This document shows positions 30,145 through 44,445 of a stretch of 54,924 nucleotides of DNA, in pieces (within the stretch, counting starts at the first letter, position 1; each line of letters starts with the position of its first letter). The DNA lies in NCBI GenBank assembly GCA_003696675.1, contig RFGH01000225.1, positions 1 through 54,924 on the forward strand, written 5' to 3'. The position numbers were made by a program, and so were the translations under genes. The notes beneath the pieces are model-generated. The model was not told the DNA's origin. It searched no databases and saw only the letters and a list, made by a program, of their open reading frames with translations. The DNA is from Planctomycetota bacterium. GTDB lineage: Bacteria; Planctomycetota; Phycisphaerae; Phycisphaerales; UBA1924.

Positions 30145-31496
30145 GTGGGCCCGTCATTGGTTTCGGCAGACTTCGCCCTCAGAAACCATGCTTCGAGCCC
30201 GAAGATCAGGGCCATCGAGCCCAGGGCGACGCCCACTACGAGCGGATCAGTTGTGAGCTTTAGATAGAGGAACGCCCCGAGCACGGCCGCGTCGAGCACC
30301 AGTGCCGTCAGGAGCACCCAGCCCCGCGCATTGAGATCCGATCGGAGGTGCTTGAAGACGCCCCAGTGGATCGCCATGTCCATCACAATGTAGAAGATCG
30401 CGCCGAGCGAGGCGATGCGGCTGAGGTCGAAGAAAATTGTGAGCGCGAGGGCGATGACGGCCGTGTAGACGAGGGTGTGCTTCTGGATCCGCCCCGGCAT
30501 GCCGAAGTGGCGGTGCGGGACAAGATCCATGTCCGTGAGCATCGCGAGCATGCGCGAGACCGCAAACATGCTGGCGATGATGCCCGAGATCGTCGCGACG
30601 ATGGCGAGGCCGATGGTCAGCCATTCACCCCACTGGCCTACCGCTGGGCGCGCGGCCTCGGCAAGCGATGAGTCGCGAGCGGCGATGATCTCATCTACGC
30701 TCAGGTTGCCAGCGACGGCGAGCGTGACGAGCACATACAGCCCAGTGCAGATCAGGAGACTGAAGATGATCGAGCGGCCGACATTCTTCTTGGGATCTTC
30801 GAGTTCATCGCCGCTGTTCGTGATGGTCGTGAAGCCCTTGTAGGCCAGGATGGACAGGGCCACGGCGGCGAGGAAACCGCCGACGCCCCCCTGAGCATTG
30901 GAGGCGGCACTGTCACTCGTCAGCGTGTCAAACGAGAGCCCTGATACCCAGAGCCCGATACCAGCGAACACCCCGATGCCCACGATCTTGATGATCGCGG
31001 TGATGGTGCTGAGCCTACCGATAACCTCGTTGCCGAGCAGGTTGACAACGAACGCGACCATGATGAGTCCGACACCGAGCGTGGGGACGAGCCACGAGTC
31101 GGAGCCCTCGCCGAAGATACGCATCGTGTAGGTGCCGAAGGTGCGGGCGACAAGGCTCTCGTTGATCACCATCGAGAAGTACATCAACAGCGAACAGCCT
31201 GCGGTCACGACGCCTGGGCCGTACGCTTCTTTGAGGATCATCGCGATTCCGCCCGCAGACGGGTACGCGTTGCATACTTTGATGTACGAGTAGGCGCTGA
31301 ACGCCACAACGATCGCGGCTGCAATGAAAGCAAGTGGGAACAGCCCACCCGCAAGCTCAGCAACTTGTCCGGTGAGGGCGAAGATTCCGGCGCCGATCAT
31401 GACGCCGGTTCCCATCGCGATCGATCCGGTTAGCGTGAGGCTACCGGATCGATACTGTCCTTGTTCGCTTTCATCAGTGCTTTCTTGATGCTGCAT
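30141..31496 (-). CDS. APC-family amino acid/polyamine permease
   Basis: The start is ATG 31496 (MQHQESTDESEQGQYRSGSL); the upstream part of the frame overlaps the oxidase gene and is non-coding. The 451-residue protein has about twelve membrane segments; the first holds TGVMIGAGIFALTG, the signature of the APC superfamily (TMS1), followed by YPSAGGIAMILKEAYGPG in TMS3. The loop EDPKKNVGRSII is also typical. The substrate cannot be told; cation-amino acid relatives occur in metal-resistance clusters. It is the last gene of the copper operon, 23 nt after the oxidase. Confidence 0.85.
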   Translation of the reverse strand: MQHQESTDESEQGQYRSGSLTLTGSIAMGTGVMIGAGIFALTGQVAELAGGLFPLAFIAAAIVVAFSAYSYIKVCNAYPSAGGIAMILKEAYGPGVVTAGCSLLMYFSMVINESLVARTFGTYTMRIFGEGSDSWLVPTLGVGLIMVAFVVNLLGNEVIGRLSTITAIIKIVGIGVFAGIGLWVSGLSFDTLTSDSAASNAQGGVGGFLAAVALSILAYKGFTTITNSGDELEDPKKNVGRSIIFSLLICTGLYVLVTLAVAGNLSVDEIIAARDSSLAEAARPAVGQWGEWLTIGLAIVATISGIIASMFAVSRMLAMLTDMDLVPHRHFGMPGRIQKHTLVYTAVIALALTIFFDLSRIASLGAIFYIVMDMAIHWGVFKHLRSDLNARGWVLLTALVLDAAVLGAFLYLKLTTDPLVVGVALGSMALIFGLEAWFLRAKSAETNDGPT

Positions 31497-31519
31497 GCTG
31501 AATGATGTCCAATCCGCTC

Positions 31520-32812
31520 TCAACCATCTGCTTTTCGTGCGACCGAGCCATCCGGGAATCGGTACCACCCCGGATCTCCGTAGCTGGAGATGTTGTCCCG
31601 CACCTTGAGCACGGTGAACATGCCTCCCATCTCAATGTTGCCGAATTGCCCCTTGCCCATCATCATCGGCAGCGTGTTCCTCGGGCCCGGCATGTGCTTT
31701 GCCATGTCCTGCATTTCGGCCATACCGTCACGCCCCATCGCCATATAGCCGGGAAGCAGCGACTGGATCTTGCGATCGAGGCCTGCTTGATCGACGCCGA
31801 CCGTGTTCGCGATATCGTGCGCCATGGCGTTCATCGTGTGGTGCGACATGTGGCAGTGCAGCGCCCAGTCGCCTGGGTTGTCCGCGATAAACTCAACATC
31901 GCGTGTTGTGCCGACCGGGACGAGCACGGTTGTTTCGGGCCACTGGCCCGCTTCCGGGATCTGGCCGCCGTCGGTCGCCACGACCTTCCAGGCGTGCCCG
32001 TGGACATGGATCGGATGGTTCCACATGCTGAGATTTCCGAATCGCACGCGGACCCGATCGCCGGTCCTAACCACAAGGTGTTCGGTCCCCGGGAACACAC
32101 GGCTGTTAAAGGTCCACATGTTGAAGTCGACCATCACCGCGGGGTCGGGCCGGTAGGTCCCCGGATGGACGGCCCAGTTGTGCAGCATGATCGCGAAGTC
32201 TCGATCCGCTGGCTTGCTCGGCCGTTCCTTCGGATGCACGATGAAGAACCCCATCATGCCGAACGCCATCTGGGTCATCTCGTCGGCGTGCGGGTGGTAC
32301 ATGAACGTGCCGTGCTGATCCGGGATCGTGAACTCGTAGACCCACGTCTCGCCCGGCTGGATGCCCGGCTGCGTAAGCCCGGTCACGCCGTCCATGCCGC
32401 AGGGAATGAACAGGCCGTGCCAGTGGATACTCGTGTGTTCCGCCAGTCGGTTTGTGACAAAGAGCCGGACGCGGTCGCCCTGCGTGACCTCGATCGTGGG
32501 CCCGGGCGTCTGGCCGTTGTAGCCCCAGCACTTGACCGTCATGCCGTCGGCGAACTCTCGTTCCACCGGCTCGGCCACGATGTGAAACTCTTTGACCCCG
32601 TCCGCGACCCGGAATGGCATGGTCGTCCCGTTCGGTGTGACCACTGAGGTCACCCCGTCCGAAGATTTCTGCGGCATCGGATCGCCGGGAATTGGACGAA
32701 TGATCGGCGGAGCTTCGTCGGCCCTCGCCTTGCGGACGATGAGGGCGGCGGCTCCGGTCGCTACACCCGCGGCGAGGAATGATCTTCTCGAGTACATCTC
32801 AGTGCCCTCCAT
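31520..32812 (-). CDS. periplasmic multicopper oxidase
   Basis: A 430-residue exported protein. The twin-arginine signal SRRSFLAAGVATGAAALIV is within the first 30 residues (the start could be ATG 32812 or the second Met, codon 6). Copper ligands are HWHG (130-133), HPH (173-175), HPIHVHGH (266-273) and HCHMSHHTM (319-327), giving the type 1, 2 and 3 sites. A Met-rich C-terminal stretch (MAEMQDMAKHMPGPRNTLPM and MMMGKGQF) is typical of cuprous oxidases. It should convert Cu(I) to the less toxic Cu(II) in the periplasm. It overlaps the upstream TolC-like gene by 14 nt. Confidence 0.9.
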   Translation of the reverse strand: MEGTEMYSRRSFLAAGVATGAAALIVRKARADEAPPIIRPIPGDPMPQKSSDGVTSVVTPNGTTMPFRVADGVKEFHIVAEPVEREFADGMTVKCWGYNGQTPGPTIEVTQGDRVRLFVTNRLAEHTSIHWHGLFIPCGMDGVTGLTQPGIQPGETWVYEFTIPDQHGTFMYHPHADEMTQMAFGMMGFFIVHPKERPSKPADRDFAIMLHNWAVHPGTYRPDPAVMVDFNMWTFNSRVFPGTEHLVVRTGDRVRVRFGNLSMWNHPIHVHGHAWKVVATDGGQIPEAGQWPETTVLVPVGTTRDVEFIADNPGDWALHCHMSHHTMNAMAHDIANTVGVDQAGLDRKIQSLLPGYMAMGRDGMAEMQDMAKHMPGPRNTLPMMMGKGQFGNIEMGGMFTVLKVRDNISSYGDPGWYRFPDGSVARKADG

Positions 32813-34265
32813 GATGGTGCATGCCCGGCATGCTCTCGCCGGTAGTGTCGTTCTTCATTGAATCGATCGGTGTGTCTGTATCGCCCGGCATCGCCATCCC
32901 CTCTGTGTCGGGGAGACGGCCACCGACCGCCTGTTCAAGTAGCACGCGGACCTCCCAGTAGCGCTTGACGCTGTCGAGGTACTCTCGGTACGCGGCAATG
33001 CTCTCCCGCTTGCTGGCAAGCAGATCAAAGGTGTCCACGAGCATGAAGTTGTACTGCTCTTGGGTAAGCGCCGTGATGCGCTCTCTCAGCGGCACAATCG
33101 TGTCGCGGTAATGCTCGGCCTCGTATCGAGCGGCAAAGAGCCTGTTCCGGAGACGACGCACATCCGCACGCGTCCCGATTGCGAGCCCTTCGAGCCTCGC
33201 TTCCGCCGCGAGCAGCGCCGCATCGAGACGGGCGATCTCACCTTGCCGCTGGTTGAAGATCGGGAGTTCGAGCGAGAGCTGTGGGCCGAACACCCACTGC
33301 CCGTCGGTGTCGCGTGAAGCGCTCACGCCAACCTCGGTGCTCAGGAGATATCGCCAATCTCGCTGAAGTCCGGCGGCCTTGGAGATCGCTTCGACCTCCT
33401 TTGCTGAAGCCGCTAGGTCGAGGCGCTGATGAATAGCCAGCGATTCAAGCTCACTGAGGTCAGGCTCAGAGGTCGGCAACGGAGGGAGTCGGTCTTCGAT
33501 CGTCCACTCTGTTTGGGTACCCCACAAACCGAGCTGTGCGTTCAGCCGCTCTCGCAGATCCGCGACCTCAGCGAGGCTTCGGGCATACTCGACACGGCTT
33601 TGCTCATAGAGCGATTGTTCGTTTGCAAGTGCCAGGTCGCTCAGGTTGCCCGCGTCATGAACTCGCGTCGCGAACTCGTATGACGCCTCCGCGGCGGTTG
33701 CGATCTCGCGGAGCATCGCCGACATGTTCTCGGCCGCCTGGAGATCCAGGAACATGAGCCGTGTTTCGGTCGCCGTTCTGAGCACCGCATCCGCAACCGA
33801 GAGCACCTCGGCATCGAGTTGGACAGTGGCGATATCTTTCCGCGCTGGCGTGATGAGCCACTGGAGGATGTTCAGGGTGAGACCGAAGTCGAGCGCTGTG
33901 CCACTGGGCGCGCTATCTGGGAACCCGACACCGGCCGATATGCCGGGGTTGTTCAGGAGGCCCGCTTCAACAAAATCAGCATCAGCGAAACCAACACGGG
34001 CGTACTCGGCCCGCAACGCTCTGTTGTTGACCAAGGCAATCGCAACGGCCCGTTCCATATCGAGCGGCTGAGATAGGATTTCGGAAACACGATCGTCGAT
34101 TTGATCCTGAGCCTCCGCCGAGGTCGGCCATTCGGGGGCCGACGCCACCCGATCGGCAACCGCAGATTGAACCTGGTCAAAATTTCGGTCGACCGGCACG
34201 GTCGAGCATCCCGAGAGAATCACCCCGGAGGTAATAACGGCGGGAAGAAAGAGCAAATATCTCAT
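32799..34265 (-). CDS. outer-membrane efflux lipoprotein, TolC family
   Basis: A 488-residue protein. Residues 1-20 are a lipoprotein signal ending LSGCS. The body has paired helical regions with AVAIALVNNRALRAEYARVG, the repeat-based pattern of OEP/TolC proteins (about 60-230 and 270-450). The C-terminus is Met- and His-rich (SMPGMHHHGGH), suitable for copper. It is the second TolC-like gene in this island; the other is at 42493. They differ clearly in sequence. It lies between the metal-binding lipoprotein and the oxidase, so it may serve a different pump or a soluble carrier. Its ATG overlaps the preceding stop (ATGA). Confidence 0.85.
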   Translation of the reverse strand: MRYLLFLPAVITSGVILSGCSTVPVDRNFDQVQSAVADRVASAPEWPTSAEAQDQIDDRVSEILSQPLDMERAVAIALVNNRALRAEYARVGFADADFVEAGLLNNPGISAGVGFPDSAPSGTALDFGLTLNILQWLITPARKDIATVQLDAEVLSVADAVLRTATETRLMFLDLQAAENMSAMLREIATAAEASYEFATRVHDAGNLSDLALANEQSLYEQSRVEYARSLAEVADLRERLNAQLGLWGTQTEWTIEDRLPPLPTSEPDLSELESLAIHQRLDLAASAKEVEAISKAAGLQRDWRYLLSTEVGVSASRDTDGQWVFGPQLSLELPIFNQRQGEIARLDAALLAAEARLEGLAIGTRADVRRLRNRLFAARYEAEHYRDTIVPLRERITALTQEQYNFMLVDTFDLLASKRESIAAYREYLDSVKRYWEVRVLLEQAVGGRLPDTEGMAMPGDTDTPIDSMKNDTTGESMPGMHHHGGH

Positions 34266-34684
34266 GGATTCCCTCCGTGGTCATGTGAAGGCTGCGATGC
34301 TTTCGATGGCACGAGTTGCATCCCGCACTTGGGACATGTTCCGGGCCGATCCGAACGAACATCGGCGTGCATCGGGCAGGCGTACACCGTGAGCCCGCCC
34401 TCGCTTGTACTGCCTGGACTGTCGTGGCTCATGCCCGGCATTCCGTGCATGTCCATGTCATCTCCGTGAGCGTCTGGCTCGCTCGTCGGCACGAGCCGAT
34501 GAGCAAATGGGTTGTCCGGTGGTGAGAACGCAACAGATGTACTCTCAGCGTTGGCCGGGTGACCAGGGGTCGGAGCCTGAACAGCTCGCGAGCTGACGCA
34601 GCCGGTTAGCGTCACAACAACAGACGCCATGAGCAAGCCGCCGCCAAACGCCGGAAGGTTTGGTCGTCCGTGTTTACCATGCAT
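34262..34684 (-). CDS. lipoprotein with heavy-metal-binding domain
   Basis: The start is ATG 34684 (MHGKHGRPNLPAFGGGLLMA); the frame to 34984 overlaps the upstream gene. It has 140 residues. The signal ends VVTLTGCVSS, a lipobox. A Met/His/Asp-rich linker (DDMDMHGMPGMSHD) follows, then the heavy-metal-binding motif YACPMHADVRSDRPGTCPKC followed by GM. It is a surface or periplasmic Cu(I) buffer. It overlaps the preceding gene by 11 nt and the next by 4 nt. Confidence 0.8.
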   Translation of the reverse strand: MHGKHGRPNLPAFGGGLLMASVVVTLTGCVSSRAVQAPTPGHPANAESTSVAFSPPDNPFAHRLVPTSEPDAHGDDMDMHGMPGMSHDSPGSTSEGGLTVYACPMHADVRSDRPGTCPKCGMQLVPSKASQPSHDHGGNP

Positions 34685-35594
34685 AGTGATTAATCCCATA
34701 CACAAGGGCACCGCCGAAGAAGCCCGCAGCGCCGACAAGGCTTGTTGTGAAAAACAGACTGGCCCGGTACCAGAATGCCGGATGTGATCCTGACTTGGCC
34801 CGAGACATCCGCAGGTAGAGCACCAGGGTGACCAGCGCCAAGGCCGCGGTCCCCGTGCCAAGCCACCGGTGGGTCGCCTGAACCCAGTCGCTGTCCCAGA
34901 ATGTGACTCCCCCGTTGAACCAGCCGAGGGTTGCAGCCCCAAGGGCTCCGAGCGTCCCGAGTACCAGACAGAACCCTGCGGCATGGCGGAACCAGTCCTT
35001 CCGAGTGAAGATCATGCCGATCTCGGCAACCGCCGCTCCGATCAGCAAGCCGATCGGTAGGTGTGTAGCTGGCGGGTGCAGTTTGCCGATCCACACGGTG
35101 AGCTTCGAGCCCGAGTCGTGATCGGTGGCATGATCGTGCCCGTCGTCTTGGGAGGTGGATGACGACATGCTTGAATCTTCGTGATGCTGGTGGCCTTCGC
35201 TCTCTTGGTGGCTTTTGCCCTCTTCCGCCGGCGGGTCGTGATCGTGGTCGGCATGTTGATCGTCCAGCCTGCTTGCATTAACGTGAGCGGTGGGGTCGTC
35301 CAGCCCGACTGTGCTGAACTCCGCGATGTCATTGATGTAGGCTGTGGGGTCTGCTTCAAACTTCGTCAGACATTTCCGGCAGCACAGGCCGACGGTTACG
35401 CCGTCGTACTCCGTTGTGAATCGGGGATCAACTGGCTCGTCAGTCATGACCGGACAAACCACGTTCACGGGGCCTACCCCCTCCCCGGCTGAATCCGGGG
35501 AGGGAGACTGCGCCCGCGCTGCATAAGGGAGAACGGCCAGTATGAACGCTGCAAACAAGACGAAACAGTGGAGTTGTCGATGAAGTGCTTTCAT
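34674..35594 (-). CDS. YHS-like domain fused to a DUF2231 membrane domain
   Basis: A 306-residue protein. Signal peptide 1-28 ends AARAQ. A YHS-like Cys module (VCPVMTDEPVDPRF, then GLCCRKC) spans about 45-80. A 70-residue His/Asp/Glu-rich linker (about 105-165; DDQHADHDHD and later GHDHATDHD) is a likely metal buffer. The C-terminal part has four membrane segments starting with LHPPATHLPIGLLIGAAVAE, the mark of DUF2231. It could take copper from the periplasm to the membrane. It starts 32 nt after the four-YHS gene and overlaps the next by 11 nt. Confidence 0.8.
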   Translation of the reverse strand: MKALHRQLHCFVLFAAFILAVLPYAARAQSPSPDSAGEGVGPVNVVCPVMTDEPVDPRFTTEYDGVTVGLCCRKCLTKFEADPTAYINDIAEFSTVGLDDPTAHVNASRLDDQHADHDHDPPAEEGKSHQESEGHQHHEDSSMSSSTSQDDGHDHATDHDSGSKLTVWIGKLHPPATHLPIGLLIGAAVAEIGMIFTRKDWFRHAAGFCLVLGTLGALGAATLGWFNGGVTFWDSDWVQATHRWLGTGTAALALVTLVLYLRMSRAKSGSHPAFWYRASLFFTTSLVGAAGFFGGALVYGINHYAW

Positions 35595-35626
35595 ATGGCG
35601 TCCTCCTATTGTTGGTGGGATCTTGA

Positions 35627-36612
35627 TTAGCCGCCGTGGTCATGGTCGCTGTGGTCCGCGCCCCCATGCCCTTCGCCGTGTCCGTCCTTCTGGACCTGGG
35701 GCATAAACATGCCCTTGGCCTGCCACGCCTCGTCGATGAGCTTGGTGTACTTGGCGGGGTCTGCTTCCACCTTGGGATTGCACCCGGCACAGCAGAACCG
35801 CATCAGTCGACCCGCGACGACCATCTCTACCGGCTCGCCCATCGATCCGAGCTTGCCACCGGCAACCACGCAGGTATCCAGCGGGTAGTCCTGCCGTTGC
35901 GCATCTGCTGTTATCGTGTCGAGTTTCTTGATGAACTTCTTTGGGTCGGCCTTGAACTGGCGCTCGCACATCTTGCAGCACAGCCGCACGAGGCGATTTC
36001 CGTAGACCATGTTGCTTGCGATGTCCTCGCCGTTCTCGACGAGAGGCTCGCCCGACACGACACATGTTTGGGCCGGGTAGTACCGAAGTTGATCCTTCAC
36101 GATCTGCCTATCGATCTTCTCCCAGTACCCGGTCTGGTCAGCCTCGAACTTTCCGATGCACCCACCGCAGCAGAAGCGGATTTCGCGACCGTCGTACTTC
36201 TTCACGATCGGGTCGCCCATGGAACCAAGGTTTTGTCCTGACACAGGACAGGTGGCGAGCGGGAAGGGCCCTGTCCATGCTGCGTCGGCCACAGCGGGCT
36301 TGTCCATGTCGTGACCTACATCGTCTTCCATGCCGGGCTCACGGTGCGCAACGGCGAGAGCGACGAACTCGTCCTTGCGGGCTTCATCCCAGGCGAGGAA
36401 TGCTTCGCCGCATCCGGGGCAGCAGAGGCCGATGGTCTTGCCCTTGTACTCAACGGTTCCGGCGGAGGCGACAATCGGCTCCTTGCCGATAGGGCACATC
36501 GTGTTGACGGGCTCGGCGGCCTGTTGAGTGTGCGAACCGGAGTCGTGACCCTGCGCCGACACAAGAGCAGTCGGCGAGATCAGACAGATGCAAGTGATGA
36601 GGGTTGCGGGTT

Positions 36613-36616
<4 letters not shown>
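35627..36616 (-). CDS. periplasmic protein with four YHS-type Cys modules
   Basis: A 329-residue protein from ATG 36616, which has AAGGAG upstream; the frame to 36727 is inside cusA. Signal peptide 1-22 (ALVSAQ). Four repeats follow, each opening with C-P/V-x-G-like sequence and closing with CCxxC: CPIGKEP...CCPGC, CPVSGQN...CCGGC, CVVSGEP...CCKMC and CVVAGGK...CCAGC. Each has a (Y/W)-rich end, so four YHS-like metal sites are arranged in tandem. A His-rich tail ends in DHSDHDHGG. It is probably a high-capacity periplasmic Cu sponge. Its ATG overlaps the stop of the CusA-like gene (ATGA). Confidence 0.8.
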
Positions 36617-40450
<3,834 letters not shown>

Positions 40451-40458
<8 letters not shown>

Positions 40459-42496
40459 GGTCGTGACCCTCCGATGCACCGTTCGTGGCATCACCACTGA
40501 GTGGCCCGTAAGACTCGCGGATCTCCCCGCACCGGAGCATGCTCGCGCCGAAGTATGGGTTATTGATCTGCTCACCGCGCTGGAGCCAGTCGGCCCCCTT
40601 GTTGTCGAAAGCCATCGGGCAGTGCGCGAGCTGCCATTGCTCGCTTCCTCGGTGCCCGAAACGACGCTGGAGCGCGATGACCGCCTCGCTCATGCCCTCG
40701 AACTTGGCTCGCGCGGCCTCAATATCCGTGATACCCGGCTCGACACGCAGTCGGGCAGCGGCCCGTCGCCACTCGCCGAGCGGTTCCCCGACAAGTCCGG
40801 CTTCTTCGACGAAGCTGAGGGCTGTCCGTAGGTCCGCGGCTGCCTGAGAAAATCCTCCCAGGTCATCCGCAGCCAACGCCTCCTGTGCGTCGAGGTATGC
40901 GGCATAGATGGGTTTCAGTGCGAACACGAAGCTGTCTGGCACGCTCACTCGCTCTGGCATGGTTTGGGTCGCACCACCCGCCATTCCGCCATGCCCCGCG
41001 TGCGGATCGCCCCCGCCTCCGCCGGGTGTCATCATGCTTGGCTTTGCGGCGATCTGTATCGCGCTGTCGACCCGGAACGCCCCGTTGACGACAACGCGCT
41101 CGCCCCGGCTGAGCCCTTCTCGGACGATATAGAAGTCGCCGGCTCGCGGCCCGAGCACGACTGCCCGGCCTTCGTAGGTTGGCCGCTCTGTATCGGGAAC
41201 CTCGACATACACGACCGAGCGGGTCCCTGTGAACAGTACGGCCGAACGCGGGATGACCAGAGGCTCGGTCGCTGAGCTTGGGTCTCCAACCACTCCCAGC
41301 GACTCGGCCGGCACGAGGTCCATCCCGCAGACGTCGCATTGACCGGGCCCATCTTTGACGATCGTCGGGTGCATCGGGCTGACCCATCGCCCGGCAAGTT
41401 CATCGTTGACGACAGCGCCATCTTCGGAAACCCGCGTGCGAACGACGCCCGATGCGAACATCCCAGGCTTAAGCCTTCGGTCTGTGTTGTCCACGGCAAC
41501 GCGCACTGCTGCTGTCCGCGTTTGCTGATCGATCATCGGTTCGATGAATGCGATGCGACCCTCAAAGACCTCGCCGGGAAGCGCCTCGACAGTAAAGCTG
41601 ACCGACTGGCCCCAACGCAACAGCGGGAGCTGCGACTCGTACGCCTGCATGTCAATCCACAGCCGTGACAGGTCGGCGACCGTGGCGATGGCAGTGCCCG
41701 TCTTCACATAGTCCCCCTCCCGCACGGCCAGATGCGTGACAACGCCTCCGATCGGGGCATAGATGGGCACGCGATCCGATTCGAAGCGGCCTTCCTCGAC
41801 CGCGGTGACCTGCTCGGAGGTCAGACCAAACAGCCGCAACTTCTCCCGTGCCGCCGTCAGCGTGTCCCGCGTTGCAGATCGCAGCAGTTCGCTGCCAGAG
41901 CGTGAATCAGCTGCCGCAGAGGCTACTTGTCGGAGCTCCTCGAAGGCCGCGAGCAACTCCGGGCTGTACACCTCGGCCATGTGATCTCCGACCGACACCG
42001 AGACACCGACATAGTTGACAAAGAGACGTTCGATCCGCCCTGGGAAGTAGGCCGTCAGCCGCGCGACCGAGGTCTCGTCGTAGGTGACTTTGCCATACAG
42101 CCGCACCTCGGCCGTGGGGAAGAACCGGCCGACAGGGGCTGTTTCGATACGGCTGAGAGCGGCTGCAGCCTCGCTCATCGTGACGCGCAGTTCATTCCCC
42201 TCGCCCCCATCCGCGGTGACCGGGATGAGGTCCATGAAGCAGATCGGGCACTTTGCATCTGGATCGGGGAGCCGAACAGACGGATGCATCGAGCACGTGT
42301 ACATCTGTGGTTGGCTCGCATCTTCGCCGTGCTCGTGGGCCTCCGCCGCCAGTTCAGTTGCGGGCTCTGAAGCCGGTCGGCCAATCCGATACCCGATCAC
42401 GAGTGCCGCGATGATGAGCACGACAGCGATCCCCGCAGCGGTGTGCTTCCACACCCACGCAATCGCGACACTGAGGCGTTGGAGGACGGTGCTCAT
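40451..42496 (-). CDS. cusB: CusB-like membrane-fusion protein with two metal-binding modules
   Basis: A 681-residue adaptor. Membrane anchor about 20-38; heavy-metal-binding module 1 (MYTCSMHPSVRLPDPDAKCP and then ICFMDLIP, 65-93); adaptor barrel and hairpin (about 100-380). A second module, SPMHPTIVKDGPGQCDVCGM, sits about 370-395, and a C-terminal DUF3347-like helical part (about 530-650) follows a Met/His/Gly linker (GDPHAGHGGMAGG). Most CusB proteins have one or none of these modules, so this one is metal-rich. It would pass Cu(I) to the CusA-like pump and join it to CusC. It overlaps cusC (ATGA) and cusA by 8 nt. Confidence 0.9.
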
Positions 42497-43935
42497 GGCT
42501 GTACCTCGTCAGAAGGATCGATGTGTCTGGATGGATCCGCGGCGTCTGTGGGAATGGGTTCACCAACAAGCGTGTTGAGTCGCGCGAGTGATTTGCCGCG
42601 GTCCGCTCGGGCCCGCTCGGCCGCGATGGCGAACTCCAGAAGCGTCCGCTCCGTGTCGAGCAGATCCAGAAAACTCGTCTCGCCCGCACGAAAGCCGGCG
42701 AGTGAAGCGCGAAGCGATTCCTCGGCCTTGGGGATGAGGGTGTTCTCGTACAGCCGGACCCGACGGTCTGCGTCCGTATGTTCGAACCACGCTCGTTGGA
42801 TGCCCGCGGCGATACGGTTAGCTTGGTCGGCGCGCTCGCCGGCGACCGCCAGCCGCCGCGCGAGTGCCTCACGAACGCCCGCCTCGTACTTGTCACGCCA
42901 GATGGGAAGGCTGATGCCGAAGTTCAGAAGAATCGGATCATCGCCGCTGCCCGGCGTCGAGCTGTTCATCGCCTCGCCTGTGACGATGTAATCCAGGCCC
43001 ACCATGAACTCCGGAAGCCCGTCCCGTCTTGCAACCTCGGACAGGAATCGTTCCGCTTCGATCTGCTCGTCCATAGCCAGCAGCATCGGGTTGGAGCGCC
43101 GGGCGATCTCGGTCAGACCGTCGGCATCAACGGACGCGATCCGTCCAGGTAAGCCGTTCATCCTCCCGACCTCTTCGCCGGACGGGCGATTGAGAGCGGC
43201 GTTCAACTCGGCGGCATAGGCCGGGCGCATCGACCGGAGTTGCGTGAGCCGGTCTTCGAGTTGACCGAGTTCTACTTGTATGCGGATCAACTCGGGGTGC
43301 GATCCGGACCCAACTCGGTAGCGGGCCCGCAGCACTTCTTCAAAGGAACGGAGCAGTTCCAGGTTTTCCTCGGTGATCGAGATCGTCGCGTCGAGGTACG
43401 CCAGATCGTGCAGGGTCGAGACGACACGCTCGGTCACAGACAGCCGGACGGCTTCGAATCGCCTCCAAGCCGCCGCCGCCGCCTTCGACGCTGCGTCCTC
43501 TCGGTTCTGGAGTTGACCCGGCCACGGGAATGCCTGACTGACGCCGACTCTCGCCTCCTGCGGGCCAGTACGCGTCTGCACCTCTTCGAGAAAGAATCCG
43601 ACACTCAATCGAGGATCAGGTAACGCGCCGACCTGAGGTAGCCGCTCGGCGGAAGCACGCCAGCGCTGGTACGCCGCCTCAACCTCCGGGCTGTGGTAGA
43701 GGGCGTAGCGGACATAATCGTCTGGCGAAGCATCCTGCGCGAGCGACGGCTCGAGCACTTCAGTTGACGCCGAGGACTTCCGGAAGGCAGACGGAGGTAT
43801 CTGCTCGACGCCCCGCGGCAGCGTCCGGTCGTGTGACTGCGTGATGTCATGTGGCGGATCGAACGGGGACGAACACCCCGCGAGCAGACCAGCCGCTGCG
43901 GCGCAGATCGCGCTCGCGGCAATTCGCGATGCCAT
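42493..43935 (-). CDS. cusC: CusC-like outer-membrane efflux lipoprotein
   Basis: The start is ATG 43935 (MASRIAASAICAAAAGLLAG) with AGGAG upstream; the frame to 44007 has no such site. It has 480 residues, with a lipobox AGLLAGCSS. The TolC/OEP fold is shown by YHSPEVEAAYQRWRASAERL and VGVSQAFPWPGQLQNREDAA, then the second repeat from about 260. It forms the outer-membrane tunnel for CusA-CusB. It is distinct from the TolC-like gene at 32799. Confidence 0.88.
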   Translation of the reverse strand: MASRIAASAICAAAAGLLAGCSSPFDPPHDITQSHDRTLPRGVEQIPPSAFRKSSASTEVLEPSLAQDASPDDYVRYALYHSPEVEAAYQRWRASAERLPQVGALPDPRLSVGFFLEEVQTRTGPQEARVGVSQAFPWPGQLQNREDAASKAAAAAWRRFEAVRLSVTERVVSTLHDLAYLDATISITEENLELLRSFEEVLRARYRVGSGSHPELIRIQVELGQLEDRLTQLRSMRPAYAAELNAALNRPSGEEVGRMNGLPGRIASVDADGLTEIARRSNPMLLAMDEQIEAERFLSEVARRDGLPEFMVGLDYIVTGEAMNSSTPGSGDDPILLNFGISLPIWRDKYEAGVREALARRLAVAGERADQANRIAAGIQRAWFEHTDADRRVRLYENTLIPKAEESLRASLAGFRAGETSFLDLLDTERTLLEFAIAAERARADRGKSLARLNTLVGEPIPTDAADPSRHIDPSDEVQP

Positions 43936-44028
43936 GGATGGCTCCTGAGTTTCTGGTGATTGGAGAGCGCGACAAGCGAAGTCAGCACGGCTTGGATGAG
44001 CGCGCACTGTCCCTATGGAGCTTGGGCT

Positions 44029-44439
44029 CTACGTTCGCCAGATACCCAGGAGTGCCTGGATCTCGTTGTGGGTAAGACCCGCGAGCAGGCTCAGCGGGAT
44101 CGAAGACCAAACGAATGATCGTCGCTGTGCAACAACCTCGACCTCCACCCGGACGGGCGGAGTCGGAACAGCCGTCACCGAATCGCGCTCCGTTTTTGGC
44201 AGCGGCGTATACGGGGCTGGTTGTTGATCAGGGAGCGGGGCAAAGCCGCACTCGCACGGCCCGCCACTCATGGGGCAGAAGTCAGGCGCGAGCGTTTCCG
44301 ATTCACAGCAACCGGGGGTTGTTGCAATCTCCGTCATGCATCCCTGGTGACCGCAGTCGCCATGGGATTCCCCTCCAACCAGCGGGAGCCGCAGGATGCC
44401 GCTTGTGGCAAGCAGGAGGATGACAAGGAGACGGATCAC
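44029..44439 (-). CDS. Cys-rich exported protein heading the copper operon
   Basis: A 136-residue protein starting at GTG 44439. Residues 1-17 (MIRLLVILLLATSGILRL) are a signal or anchor. The mature part has nine Cys within 20-70 (CGHQGC, CCESE, FCPMSGGPCECGF), then a proline-rich stretch and a C-terminal helix (SLLAGLTHNEIQALLGIWRT). No named family. It is probably a periplasmic metal scavenger. Its gene is the first of the copper operon, 93 nt before cusC. Confidence 0.65.
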   Translation of the reverse strand: MIRLLVILLLATSGILRLPLVGGESHGDCGHQGCMTEIATTPGCCESETLAPDFCPMSGGPCECGFAPLPDQQPAPYTPLPKTERDSVTAVPTPPVRVEVEVVAQRRSFVWSSIPLSLLAGLTHNEIQALLGIWRT

Positions 44440-44445
44440 GGGGAA